From assembly GCA_964035575.1 (NCBI GenBank), contig OZ037847.1, positions 890,001 through 954,000 on the forward strand: DNA of 64,000 nt. Direction: 5' to 3'. Position 1 is the first letter of the stretch. Every line of letters starts with the position of its first letter. Source of the DNA: Rhynchopus sp. YZ270_cl-10 (Eukaryota > Euglenozoa > Diplonemea > Diplonemida > Diplonemidae). The notes beneath the pieces were generated by a model. The model did no database searches and was not told the DNA's origin. It worked only from the letters and a program-made list of their open reading frames with translations. Below are positions 1 through 9,015 of this stretch, piece after piece. The translations under genes were made by a program, and so were the position numbers.

Positions 1-1287
1 TGTCACTGACTCCTTGTACTCCTCGTTGTCCAGACAAAACGCGTTTGTGCCGTCAGACACAGAAAAACTGACGAAGTTCCGCCGCATCACTCGTCCCCCG
101 TCCAACATCAAGGAGACGTCTTGTCCCTCCAGGTGGGCGAAGACCGCGTCCTGCGTCTCATTCGAAAGCACGGTGATGCGGTTCGCCAGCTCATCTGCAA
201 AAAACTTCTGTCCAGCAAGAAGGTGTTGCACGAGGCAGCTGCGCATCGGATGGTTGGCGCGGAACCACACGAAAGGCCAGCAGAGCTTTGCAGCCACGAA
301 CGCAAGGTGATCCGTGTACGTCAAAAAGCCGTAGGGGGAGTCGAACGCAGGTTGTGTGCTGGCTTGCTGCTCTGGGAGTAGCCTTGAACTGCTGGAGGGT
401 GCGGGCGAGGAAATGTTCTGTTGCGAGGAAGGCAGAGGTGAATTCGCATAAGAGTTCGCAACTCTATCTGCTTCACGTCGTCTTTGTGCCTCCTTCACGA
501 GCTTCGTCATATGGCGCCGCGCCTGATCCCTCCTGTTCTTCGCACTGTTCCCTTTGATGAGTGCATTGTTGGGATTCTCATAAAAGCACCGGAGCGACAC
601 TTGGTTCTCCCCTCGCACTCTCACTATGTCGAACCACGCCCACAGCCACCCCTTAAGCACAAGGCTGAACTCAGCGATGTCGAGCACATGCACCAGAACA
701 CACCGGCTCATCACCACGGTCACCGCTGCCGCCACAAGAGAACACACTGCCTGCAGACGACTACTCCAATCTTTGTAATCTTTGCCGTTCTTGTCCCTTT
801 TTGGCTCCGTCTTGATTCTTTTTCTCGTCACGCGCTCCTCCGGCTGTGTCTTGCCAGCGTCGCTGTCTTCCGCAGCGCTACTCGCACGTTCCTCAGCGTC
901 GAAGTCAAGCTTCAGCGTCGTGGACCGCTTCCTCTTCGCTGCCACCACCTTATCAGACGGCCCTTTGGGTTTCTTGTTACGGTTGCCTACAGGCGGGCCG
1001 CGCTCACGGTCGGACTCAGGGGGGGCCTTCCGCTTTCCAGCACCGGTCTTGAGGTCCTCGCGCACCCACAGCATCTTCGTTTCCCCCCAGTCCCTGTTCA
1101 TGGGGATCGTGGACTTCAGAGGCTCCCCATCGACGCCGTGGCGTATATACACCACATCCAGGTTACCATCGGATGCGCGATGGGTAACCCTTCCTTCGTA
1201 CGTGACATCAACCCCCGTCTCGGAGCAACGCCACTCGTGCACCACCCAATCTCCTTTGCGGAGCTCACACTGCGACACAACGGTCAT
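1..1287 (-). CDS. hAT-like transposase, 5' portion (runs off the window edge)
   Basis: A minus-strand frame opens at ATG 1287 and stays open for about 429 codons to the window edge. N-terminal residues about 7-70 (KGDWVVHEW...) resemble the same segment of the second transposase at 15586..18593 (PGMWILHKW...). A basic, low-complexity nuclear-targeting-like stretch follows (KKPKGPSDK, KRKRS, RKRIKTEPKR). Residues about 235-265 align with the BED-finger region of the second copy, but the zinc ligands are not all visible. Near the end, GQDVSLMLDGG matches GQDVFMMLDGA of the other copy, the first strand of the DUF659/RNase-H-like catalytic core. Product: cut-and-paste DNA transposase (inferred). 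The catalytic remainder and hAT dimerisation domain lie outside the window. Confidence 0.72.
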   Translation of the reverse strand, partial: MTVVSQCELRKGDWVVHEWRCSETGVDVTYEGRVTHRASDGNLDVVYIRHGVDGEPLKSTIPMNRDWGETKMLWVREDLKTGAGKRKAPPESDRERGPPVGNRNKKPKGPSDKVVAAKRKRSTTLKLDFDAEERASSAAEDSDAGKTQPEERVTRKRIKTEPKRDKNGKDYKDWSSRLQAVCSLVAAAVTVVMSRCVLVHVLDIAEFSLVLKGWLWAWFDIVRVRGENQVSLRCFYENPNNALIKGNSAKNRRDQARRHMTKLVKEAQRRREADRVANSYANSPLPSSQQNISSPAPSSSSRLLPEQQASTQPAFDSPYGFLTYTDHLAFVAAKLCWPFVWFRANHPMRSCLVQHLLAGQKFFADELANRITVLSNETQDAVFAHLEGQDVSLMLDGGRVMRRNFVSFSVSDGTNAFCLDNEEYKESVT

Positions 1288-1487
1288 CGTGCCTTGCCCT
1301 TGCGTCCACGCCTCGTCACCAGGGCAGTGAGCGACGCACGGCTTCTCTAAGCAGCATGTGCACATTCCTCCCGACATCTCAAAAGTGTTTAGGAAATAGT
1401 AAAAAGTCTGTGGTGATGGTGTATAACATCATGAACCAGATAGTAATACGTTCAAAAGAAGAGGAGGCTTTGATTTCAACTCAATGG

Positions 1488-1790
1488 ACTTCATTCTTGA
1501 AAAATAAGGCCTCTGTTACGACGGACTTCATTTTTCAAAGATAAAATAACGCGTAGAATGGACTTCATTCTTGAAAAATAAAACGGGGGTTACGACGGAC
1601 TTCATTTTTCAAAGATAAAATAACGCGTAGAATGGACTTCATTCTTGAAAAATAAGGCCTCTTATTACGACGGACTTCATTTTTCTAAGATAAAATGACG
1701 CATAGAATGGACTTCATTCTTGAAAAATAAAACGGGGGTTACGACGGACTTCATTCTTGAAAAATGAAACCTCGGTTACGACGGACTTCA
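1488..1790. repeat. Subterminal 60-bp tandem repeats upstream of transposase 1
   Basis: About nine occurrences of GACTTCATT lie here, in alternating contexts GAATGGACTTCATTCTTG and TTACGACGGACTTCATTT. The same array lies upstream of the second transposase (18725..19140). Being shared by two otherwise diverged copies in the same relative position suggests transposase binding sites or a promoter array. Confidence 0.7.
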
Positions 1791-1889
1791 TTTCTGATGA
1801 AGGAATTGCTCTGCCTATTACCTGATGTTTTGGGGTACGCAAACTTAAGCGCTCTTCAATGCACAGGCAATGTACAGGCTCGCAAACCC

Positions 1890-2209
1890 GTAACAGGGTA
1901 TGACCAAAATGACCGTATTTTGGCTGAAAATTTGACTTGAAAATTTTTTTCATGATTTGCCCAATCTGAGGTTTTCATTGGATTCTTCGGGCCATTTTAT
2001 GAGGTACCACGCCCGATTTTGGGCAAAAAAAAAAATTTTTTTTTGGTCAAAAATCGCCTTGTATAACCACTGTATTGGGGTAGGCTTGTACACAGAAGTG
2101 TGTTTTGTGTAACCACAGATGGTCAAAACACCCGATTTTTGCGTTTTTTTTGCATTTTTTGGTGCCCAAAAACCCAGGTCAGGGGTCAAAATTTTCTCGA
2201 AAAAAAAAA
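1890..2209. repeat. Dispersed A/T-palindrome filler
   Basis: Sequence shared, in either orientation, with the interior of elements B1, B2, B3 and C2. It includes blocks of eight or more A followed by eight or more T and the phrase ACCACAGATGGTCAAAACA. No coding potential is recognised; short lysine/phenylalanine ORFs here are homopolymer artefacts. Confidence 0.65.
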
Positions 2210-3023
2210 TTTGAGTTGACGGTCTTGAAAACACTTCGCTGGCTGGTGTGTCAACCGGTATGTGTATGGTTTGCACGTAACGCTCTACGTATACGATACA
2301 CACAACGCTATGCATAAGCGATACACGGTTCGTGTGCAGCGTAACGCATGCAACGCAACGCAACCGATGTGTACGTAGCGATCTGTACGAAAGCATGCTA
2401 CGGGTTTAACTCCATCGCGTTAACGCAACACCTGCGCCGCTGTGACACTTCGCTGGCTCGTGTGGTTGTGATAACGGAACGGTCTACACGTGCGTTACAC
2501 ACAATGGTCTTCGTATACGATACACACAACGCTATGTATATGCGATACACGCGTTAACCGTATCGTGTGGCTACCAAACGCAGCCCACCTACGGTGGGCT
2601 GCTGCAACTCGTGCCGTGTGTGGCCCATGCATGGTTCTCACAGCTCGCTGGCACGTTTCCCAAGCCGCAAACCCGGTTACCTGCCTGAAAAACCGGGTTT
2701 TTGGCCAAAACGCCTGTTTTGCCTGTAGAACCCTGTAGAAGCCTTAAGAAACACGTGTATAAAAGGGGTACTCGTGACACCCTGGTGTCAGGGTCTCTCA
2801 CGACTCCCAGCTCAAACTGAGTTATACACGCCCCAAAAAGTGCCCGATCTTTCCAAAGAAACAGTTTTTTGAGCTGGGCGAAGCTTCTACACCCTGAAAA
2901 AAAAACCGGTTTTTGGTCGGATCCAGCAGGGGGGGGGGGAGACTGGGGGGGGGTTACTGCTAGGTCGGTGGGTGGCCGGAACAGCAACCTTTAAAAACTA
3001 GAAAACACAAGTGTTTTCTAGAA
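2210..3023 (-). mobile_element. Helitron/Helentron-like element D8
   Basis: Read on the minus strand it starts TTCTAGAAAACAC, a terminal palindrome, followed by GGTTGCTG, and ends GTCAACTCAAA. It is inserted in an A/T palindrome; the empty arrangement is seen in the B elements (for example 9340..9365 on the opposite strand). No TSD is visible beyond ambiguous T residues. Interior: C-rich stretch, the phrase AAACCCGGTTACCTGCCTG shared by other D elements, and CGTAACGC-type minisatellite. Non-coding. Confidence 0.5.
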
Positions 3024-3227
3024 TTTTTTTTTTGAGATTTTTTGCTAAGGCGCTGGCCCATATAAACTGTACGGGGTACACAAAATAGCCGTAGAATAAA
3101 TTCTAGATGCTCAAAACATCAAAATTCTGGCTTTATTTGCATTTTTGGTGCAGCCATGACGAAAAAAAAAAATTTTTTTTTCTGGGTGGAAAATTTTGTG
3201 ATGTCGAAAAAAAAAAATTTTTTTTTT

Positions 3228-3441
3228 TTTGTCGCGCGCGACAAACCAGCTGTCGCGCGCGACAAACCGGTTTGTCGCGCGCGACAGCTGGTTTGTCGCG
3301 CGCGACAGCCTTGTCGCGCCCACGTAAACTCCCCAGCCAAAATCGCGCGACAACGCGACAAGCGACAGAGTTGTCGCGCGCGACACCCGAAAATGGCACT
3401 TTGTCGCGCGACTAGAATCTCTTGTCGCGTTGGTAGCACTG
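3228..3441. repeat. K1 terminal repeat block (TCGCGCGCGACA)
   Basis: Self-complementary TCGCGCGCGACAAACC units occur in inverted arrangement, then degenerate copies, then the element end at 3441. The strong hairpin potential parallels the G/C-rich palindromic blocks inside the ends of the A, B and E elements. Confidence 0.6.
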
Positions 3442-3617
3442 ATTGGGTGTGTTAGGTTCGTTACGTTCTCATCGTCACGTACACATCGGTTGCATTGCGT
3501 TGCATGCGTTGGTTGCATACGGATCGTAACGTATAGAGCGGATCCGTTTCGTTGTGTTCGGTTGCGTTTATCAACCACACCAGCCAGGAGTGTTAAGGAT
3601 TGCCAAAAAAAACTAAA
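3442..3617 (+). mobile_element. D0: 3' tail of a Helitron-like element
   Basis: Begins inside minisatellite-type sequence and ends ATTGCCAAAAAAAACTAAA, the standard D-family 3' end. It directly abuts the start of D1 (CTAAA|TTCC), so D0 and D1 form a head-to-tail tandem. The 5' part of D0 is absent. Confidence 0.45.
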
Positions 3618-4940
3618 TTCCTTAACACTCGGTGTTAAGGTCTTTAAGGTTGCTGATCACCTCCCACCCACCCTCCCCCCCCCCCCCCCCAAGGTGGGGT
3701 TCGGGCATTTTTTTTCAGGTCTCTAAACCTCGAAAGAGGTCAAAAAAGTGGATTCTTGGGAAGATAGGAGGTTTTTAGGAGACTTTCTCTGAAGCAAAGA
3801 CCTCCAAACCCTGACAGACCCTGAAACCAGGGTGTCGCGAGTACCCCTTTTTTACACGTGTTTCTTAAGGCTTCTACAGGGTTCTACAGGCAAAACAGGC
3901 GTTTTGGCCAGAAACCCGGTTTTTCAGGCGGGTAACCGGGTTTGCGGCTTGGGAAACGTGCCAGCGCGCTGTGAGAACCATGCGTGGGGGTTTGTAACCA
4001 CTCGTTGCGTTGGTTGCGTTGCGTTCGTTGCATACAGATCGTAACGTATGCATCGGTTACGTTGTGTTGCATGCGTTGCGTTCGTTGCAGACAGATCGCT
4101 ACGTACACATCGGTTGCGTTGCGTTCGTTGCATACAGATCGTAACGTATGCATCGGTTACGTTGCGTTGCATGCGTTGCGTTCGTTGCAGACAGATCGCT
4201 ACGTACACATCGGTTGCGTTGCGTTCGTTGCATACAGATCGTAACGTACACATCGGTTGCGTTGCGTGCGTTGCATACAGATCGTAACGTACGCATCGGT
4301 TGCGTTGCGTTGCATGCGTTGCGTTCGTTGCATACAGATCGTAACGTACACATCGGTTGCGTTGCGTGCGTTGCATACAGATCGTAACGTACGCATCGGT
4401 TGCGTTGCGTTGCATGCGTTGCGTTCGTTGCATACAGATCGTAACGTACACATCGGTTGCGTTGCGTTGCATGCGTTGCGTTCGTTGCATACAGATCGTA
4501 ACGTACACATCGGTTGCGTTGCGTTGTATGCGTTGCGTTCGTTGCATACAGATCGTAACGTACGCATCGGTTGCGTTGCGTTGCATGCGTTGCGTTCGTT
4601 GCATACAGATCGTAACGTACACATCGGTTGCGTTGCGTTGTATGCGTTGCGTTCGTTGCATACAGATCGCTACGTACACATCGGTTGCGTTGCGTTCGTT
4701 GCATACAGATCGTAACGTACACATCGGTTGCGTTGCGTTCGTTGCGTTCTGATCGTTACGTACACATCGGTTGCGTTGCGTGCGTTGCATACAGATCGTA
4801 ACGTACGCATCGGTTGCGTTGCGTTGCATGCTTTGGTTGCATACGGATCGTAACGTATAGAGCGGATCCGTTTCGTGGTGTTCGGTTGCGTTTATCAACC
4901 ACACCAGCCAGGAGTGTTAAGGATTGCCAAAAAAAACTAA
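3618..4940 (+). mobile_element. Helitron/Helentron-like element D1
   Basis: Starts TTCCTTAACACTCGGTG (a 20-bp terminal palindrome), then GGTTGCTG and a C-rich tract, and ends ATTGCCAAAAAAAACTAA. Between 4005 and 4850 it carries a minisatellite. The right flank equals the sequence at 8687, which is uninterrupted there. No transposition gene is present, so it is non-autonomous. Confidence 0.5.
4005..4850 (+). repeat. Minisatellite of D1
   Basis: Units of about 43-57 bp built from TTGCGTTCGTTGCATACAG, ATCGTAACGTACACATCGG and optional TTGCATGCG blocks, some 15-17 times. The long open frames over it on both strands have no start context or domain and are treated as artefacts. Related arrays lie at 7195..7470, 19600..19930 and 21750..22550. 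Confidence 0.9.
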
Positions 4941-5269
4941 TTTAACATCAACAAAATGCAGTGACTGGTGTGTTTGTGTGTCTTTAGGGGCGAGGGGGCG
5001 GGCAGAGTGAGAGGCAGGCATCTGTGGCAGTCGCAAACCCCCACCAGGAGCCCTGATCTCTTAGGTATGTTTGTGTTGTGGCGGCGTACACGATTTGCCC
5101 TTGTTGGGGTGTTGGTGGCGTTCTTTTGGGGCATGTGGCTCGTGTTATTACCTATGAGACTCGGACACCCAGCAGAGGCGCAACTTCCACTTCAGGTACC
5201 CATCGCTCTCCCCACCCCTCCTCCCCTTGTCGTCGCATTTGCCTGTGCCGCTATCGGGTGTGCTTAGGG
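4941..5269 (+). repeat. Duplicated gene-like segment M1
   Basis: 329 bp almost identical to 8687..9015. Each copy holds a 99-codon frame (4968..5267 here; MCLCVFRGEGAGR...) with a hydrophobic stretch FALVGVLVAFFWGMWLVLL that could span a membrane. TCTCTTAG|GTATGTTTG inside it and TGTCTTTAG near its start also look like splice sites, so the segment may be an exon/intron piece of a host or transposon gene. Function not recognised. Confidence 0.4.
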
Positions 5270-5582
5270 TACTACATCGGGCCACGGGCAGGGGCTGAGT
5301 CTGGGGGTTGTCGTGGCAGAAAAATAAACTAGTGAGTAGGGCACGAGTAGTACGTTCCCACATTGCGTAACGTATCTTACTTGCATATGGGGATAAGGGG
5401 GGTTAAATGGTAGTACAGGTGGCTCGCATCGGGGGTGTCGCTACGCACCCGTCTACTTTACAGTGACTGCTGCCGAAAATAAAAAGGTGGGAGGTTACAG
5501 GGGCGCGGTACCCACTGGCGCCTCCCCGCAAGGTGTTGATAGCGACAGGTTGTTTCAGTTTGCAATTGCGAAAAAAAATATT
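5270..5582. other. Intergenic, nothing recognised
   Basis: Single-copy within the window and moderately G-rich. No ORF with domain signal, RNA gene or repeat seen. Confidence 0.6.
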
Positions 5583-6677
5583 TTCCTTAACACTCAGTGT
5601 TAAGGTCTTTAAGGTTGCTGATCACCCCACCCTCCCCGCGCGGGGTGGGTTTCGGCCATTTTTTTTCAGGTCTCTAAACGTCCAAAGAGGTCAAAAAAGT
5701 GGATTCTTGGGAAGATAGGAGGTTTTTAGGGTTTGCAAATGAGAAAGACCTCCAAACCCTGACAGACCCTGAAACAAGGCTCTAAGTCGACAGTGTGTCT
5801 TTGTGTCTAGACACTGTCGAAAGACACAAAGACACAAAGACACACTGTGTCTTTTGTCGAAGACACAGTGTGTCTTTGTCGACTGTCGACTGTGTCTTGT
5901 CGAAAAAAAAAATTTTTTTTTTTTTCGACATCACAAAATTTTTTCACCCAAAAAAAAAATTTTTTTTTGGGACCCGCGGGCACCGGGCATGCAAATAAAG
6001 CAAGAATTTTGATGTTTTGAGCATCTAGAATTTATTTCCCGGTCATTTTGTGTACCCTGTACATTTTGTATGGGCCAGCGACTTGTCGAAAAATCGAAAA
6101 AAAATCGAAAAAAAAATTTTTTTTTTTGGGAAAATTTCGACCCTGAGGTGGGTTTTTGGGCACCAAAAAATGCAAAAAAACGCAAAAATCGGGTGTTTTG
6201 ACCATCTGTGGTTACACAAAACACACTTCTGTGTACAAGCCTACACCAATACAGTGGTAATACAAGGCGATTTTTGGCCAAAAAAAAAATTTTTTTTTTG
6301 CCCAAAATCAGGCGTGGTACCTCATAAAATTGCCCGATGAATCCAATGAAAACCTCAGATTGGGCAAATTATGAAAAAAATTTTCAAGTCGAATTTTCAG
6401 CCAAAATACGGCTATTTTGGTCATACCTTACGTACTGACAGTACCCCAGAAAGTAGTTGTCGAAAAAAAAAAAAATTCAAAAAAAAAAAAATTTTTTTTT
6501 TCGCAAAGGCAAATTGAGTTCTTTTGATCTTTTTTTGCAGAAAAACGCGGGGAAATGCCTTAAAAAGGCTCAAAAGTTGAAAATTCTGGCTTTATTTGAA
6601 AGATAGGGCCAGAACTAGGAAAAAAGGGCCAAAAAAAAAAATAAGGTTCGTAAGGCAAAACCGAATTCCATAATTTC

Positions 6678-6713
<36 letters not shown>

Positions 6714-7699
6714 AAAATTTTTTCAACGACCAAAAAAAAAAAAAATTTTTTTTTTTTTATGGGGGTCGCGACCCGGGTCGCGGGGGTGTCGGGGAAATGG
6801 TCGTCTTGTTCGCCTTTGTTGCTTATAAGGCCATATGACCCAAAAATTTTTTTTTCGACATCACAAAAAAAAAATTTTTTTTTTCCTAACAAAAAAAAAA
6901 AAAAAAATTTCACGCAGGGTCACCAAAAAAAAAAAAATTTTTTTTTCGACTTTTCGACAGTCGGCCGACAGTCGGCCGACAGGGGCCGACACTGTCGACT
7001 TAGAGCCTTGCCTGAAACCAGGGTGTCGCGAGTACCCCTTTTTTACACGTGTTTCTTAAGGGTTCTACAGGGTTCTACAGGCAAAACAGGCGTTTTGGCC
7101 GAAAACCCGGTTTTTCAGGCAGGTAACCGGGTTTGCGGCTTGGAAAACGTGCCAGCGCGCTGCGAGAACCATGCGTGGGGGTTTGTAACCGCTCGTTGCG
7201 TTGGTTGCGTTGCCTTCGCTACGTTGCGTACACATAGCTACGTGCACACCGGTTACGTTGTGTTGCATGCGTTGCGTTCGTTGTGTAGAGATCGTTATAT
7301 ACAGAGTGCAACGAACAGAGCGGTTGCGTTGCGTTGGTTGTGTTCGGTTGGTTACGTTCGTTGCGTTCCGATCGTTTCGTACACATCGGTTGCGTTGCGT
7401 TGCATGCGTTGCGTTCGTTGCATACAGATCGTTACGTACTCATCGCTTGCCTTGCGTTGGATGCGTTGCGTTCGGTGCGTTGCGTTGCTTCCGTGTCTTC
7501 GGTTCGAGACGTTACGTACCGAACGGTTGCGTGCGTCGGTTGCATTCGTTCCGTTCACATCGTTCCGATCTGAACGGAACGAGGTGAACGCAAGAAACGT
7601 ATCGCATCGGTTGCGTTGGTTGGCTTGTGTGCGTTGCAAACCTTTCATACATCAACCACACCAGCCAGTGAGTGTTAAGGATTGCCAAAAAAAACTAAA
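5583..7699 (+). mobile_element. Helitron/Helentron-like element D2, carrying B1
   Basis: Starts TTCCTTAACACTCAGTG and ends GCCAAAAAAAACTAAA. Element B1 (5775..7010) is inserted in it; without B1 it is about 0.9 kb. Shares with D1 the string GACAGACCCTGAAACCAGGG, which in D1 (about 3810) is uninterrupted and serves as the empty site for B1. A minisatellite lies at 7195..7470. Confidence 0.5.
5775..7010 (+). mobile_element. CAAGGCT hAT-like MITE B1 with 7-bp TSD
   Basis: 1,236 bp. TIR CAAGGCTCTAAGTCGACAGT at both ends, inverted. TSD CCTGAAA at 5768..5774 and 7011..7017; the empty site is visible at about 3812. The left end carries GACAC/GTGTC hairpin repeats and the right end GTCGGCCGAC repeats. 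The interior is A/T-palindrome filler. Non-autonomous; probably mobilised by transposases like those at the left edge and 15.6-18.6 kb. Confidence 0.85.
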
Positions 7700-8152
7700 T
7701 TAAAATAAAACATTTTTTATTTAAAAATTAAAATTTGAGTTATTAAAGTTTTGTTTTGTTACAAATTGTAGAAGTTCCTTTTTTTTTTTTTTTTTTTTTT
7801 TTCTCTTTGGCCTTTAGTGGTCTTTTTATTGCGATAGGTTAGTACACAATGAACAAAAAGCAAGGTGGGCGCACCACTCAAACAAAATGAACAGAACACA
7901 AAAGGTGGGCACTGCCCAGGGTATCTCATTACACCTCCCCTGACGTTGGTCTCCTGCTTGCTTGAGAGGCCGGGGAATCACTTTGGAGTCAAACAACTCG
8001 TACGCGAGGATACCTCCCCTAAAACTGGAAAATACAAATGGAGTGGTGCGCGCAGTAATGTAAGCGGTGTCGTGGCGTGCTTAGCCAAAGGTATACGCTT
8101 AAAAGTCACTCAAAAAAAAAAAAAAAAAAAAAATAAAAGGGAATATGCATTG
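7700..8152. other. Intergenic, nothing firm
   Basis: A/T-rich then mixed sequence; the flank of A1. An ORF at 7865..8365 runs into A1 and has no recognisable domain. Confidence 0.5.
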
Positions 8153-8540
8153 CAAGGCTCTGATGAGGCCCAGGCCTCCCGGCCGGGAGGCCCGGCCTCC
8201 CAGGCCTCCCGGCCTCCCAAAAAAAAATTTTTTTTTTCGACATCACAAAATTTTTCACCAAAAAAAAAAAAAAATTTTTTTTTTGGGAGCGGGCGATTTC
8301 GGAAAAAAAAATCCAAAAAAAAAAATCCAAAAAAAACCACCACAGACGGTCCAGTAGCGACGTAAGCAAAATCCATAATTTTTTGCCGAATTTTGCTAAG
8401 TACCCGAAAATTTTTCCTAAGGAAAAAAAAAAAAAAAGTTCCGCAGATGTCACCGGAAAAAAAATTTTTTTTTTGGGAGGCCGGGAGGCCTGGGAGGCCG
8501 GGCCTCCCGGCCGGGAGGCCTGGGCCTCATCAGAGCCTTG
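8153..8540 (+). mobile_element. CAAGGCT hAT-like MITE A1 with 7-bp TSD
   Basis: 388 bp. Long TIR starting CAAGGCTCTGATGAGGCCCA followed by GGCCTCCCGGCC repeats, then A/T palindromes. TSD TGCATTG at 8146..8152 and 8541..8547. A second 388-bp copy, inverted, is at 21028..21415. Non-coding. Confidence 0.9.
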
Positions 8541-8686
8541 TGCATTGTGTAAGTATAACTAGTGTGTATTTATATGGGCGGTGTGGAAAGTGAAACGTAA
8601 GGCAGCAAATAGGGTACACACAGCTCGCCCCCATCACACGCTTTCCCCCTTTCATATCCCAAGATAGCACCCAGGGCGCAATCGAT

Positions 8687-9015
8687 TTTAACATCAACAA
8701 AATGCAGTGACTGGTGTGTTTGTGTGTCTTTAGGGGCGAGGGGGCGGGCAGAGTGAGAGGCAGGCATCTGTGGCAGTCGCAAACCCCCACCAGGAGCCCT
8801 GATCTCTTAGGTATGTTTGTGTTGTGGCGGCGTACACGATTTGCCCTTGTTGGGGTGTTGGTGGCGTTCTTTTGGGGCATGTGGCTCGTGTTATTACCTA
8901 TGAGACTCGGACACCCAGCAGAGGCGCAACTTCCACTTCAGGTACCCATCGCTCTCCCCACCCCTCCTCCCCTTGTCGTCGCATTTGCCTGTGCCGCAAT
9001 CGGGTGTGCTTAGGG
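8687..9015 (+). repeat. Duplicated gene-like segment M2
   Basis: Second copy of M1, with the 99-codon frame at 8714..9013. At its left the sequence continues uninterrupted (GGGCGCAATCGATTTTAACA), giving the empty arrangement for the D1 right junction. Its right edge is cut by B2. Confidence 0.45.

Larger units (their letters stand above)
1..3441 (-). mobile_element. hAT-like DNA transposon K1 (one end only)
   Basis: This comprises the transposase gene, 60-bp subterminal repeats (1488..1790), A/T-palindrome filler shared with other elements, and a terminus at 3228..3441 made of TCGCGCGCGACAAACC repeats. The inferred right end reads, on the minus strand, CAGTGCTACCAACGCGAC. This resembles the CAAGGCTACCAATCCGAC end of element C1. 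The same terminus recurs at 27959. The left end is outside the window, so the TSD cannot be tested. Element D8 is inserted at 2210..3023. Confidence 0.5.

Noticed and set aside
484-1350. Plus-strand ORF of 288 aa
   Set aside because: Antisense to the transposase frame open on the minus strand from 1287 to the edge, which has recognisable hAT/DUF659 sequence.
4013-4904. Long open frames on both strands (e.g. reading MQRTQRNRCVR, ALHALRSLHTDRNV)
   Set aside because: They lie wholly in the D1 minisatellite, whose unit lacks stops; no domains, and both strands are equally open. The same applies to 21619..22757.
6450-6960. Lys/Phe-rich ORFs such as KKKNFFF
   Set aside because: Produced by A(n)T(n) palindromes in many elements; no conserved product.
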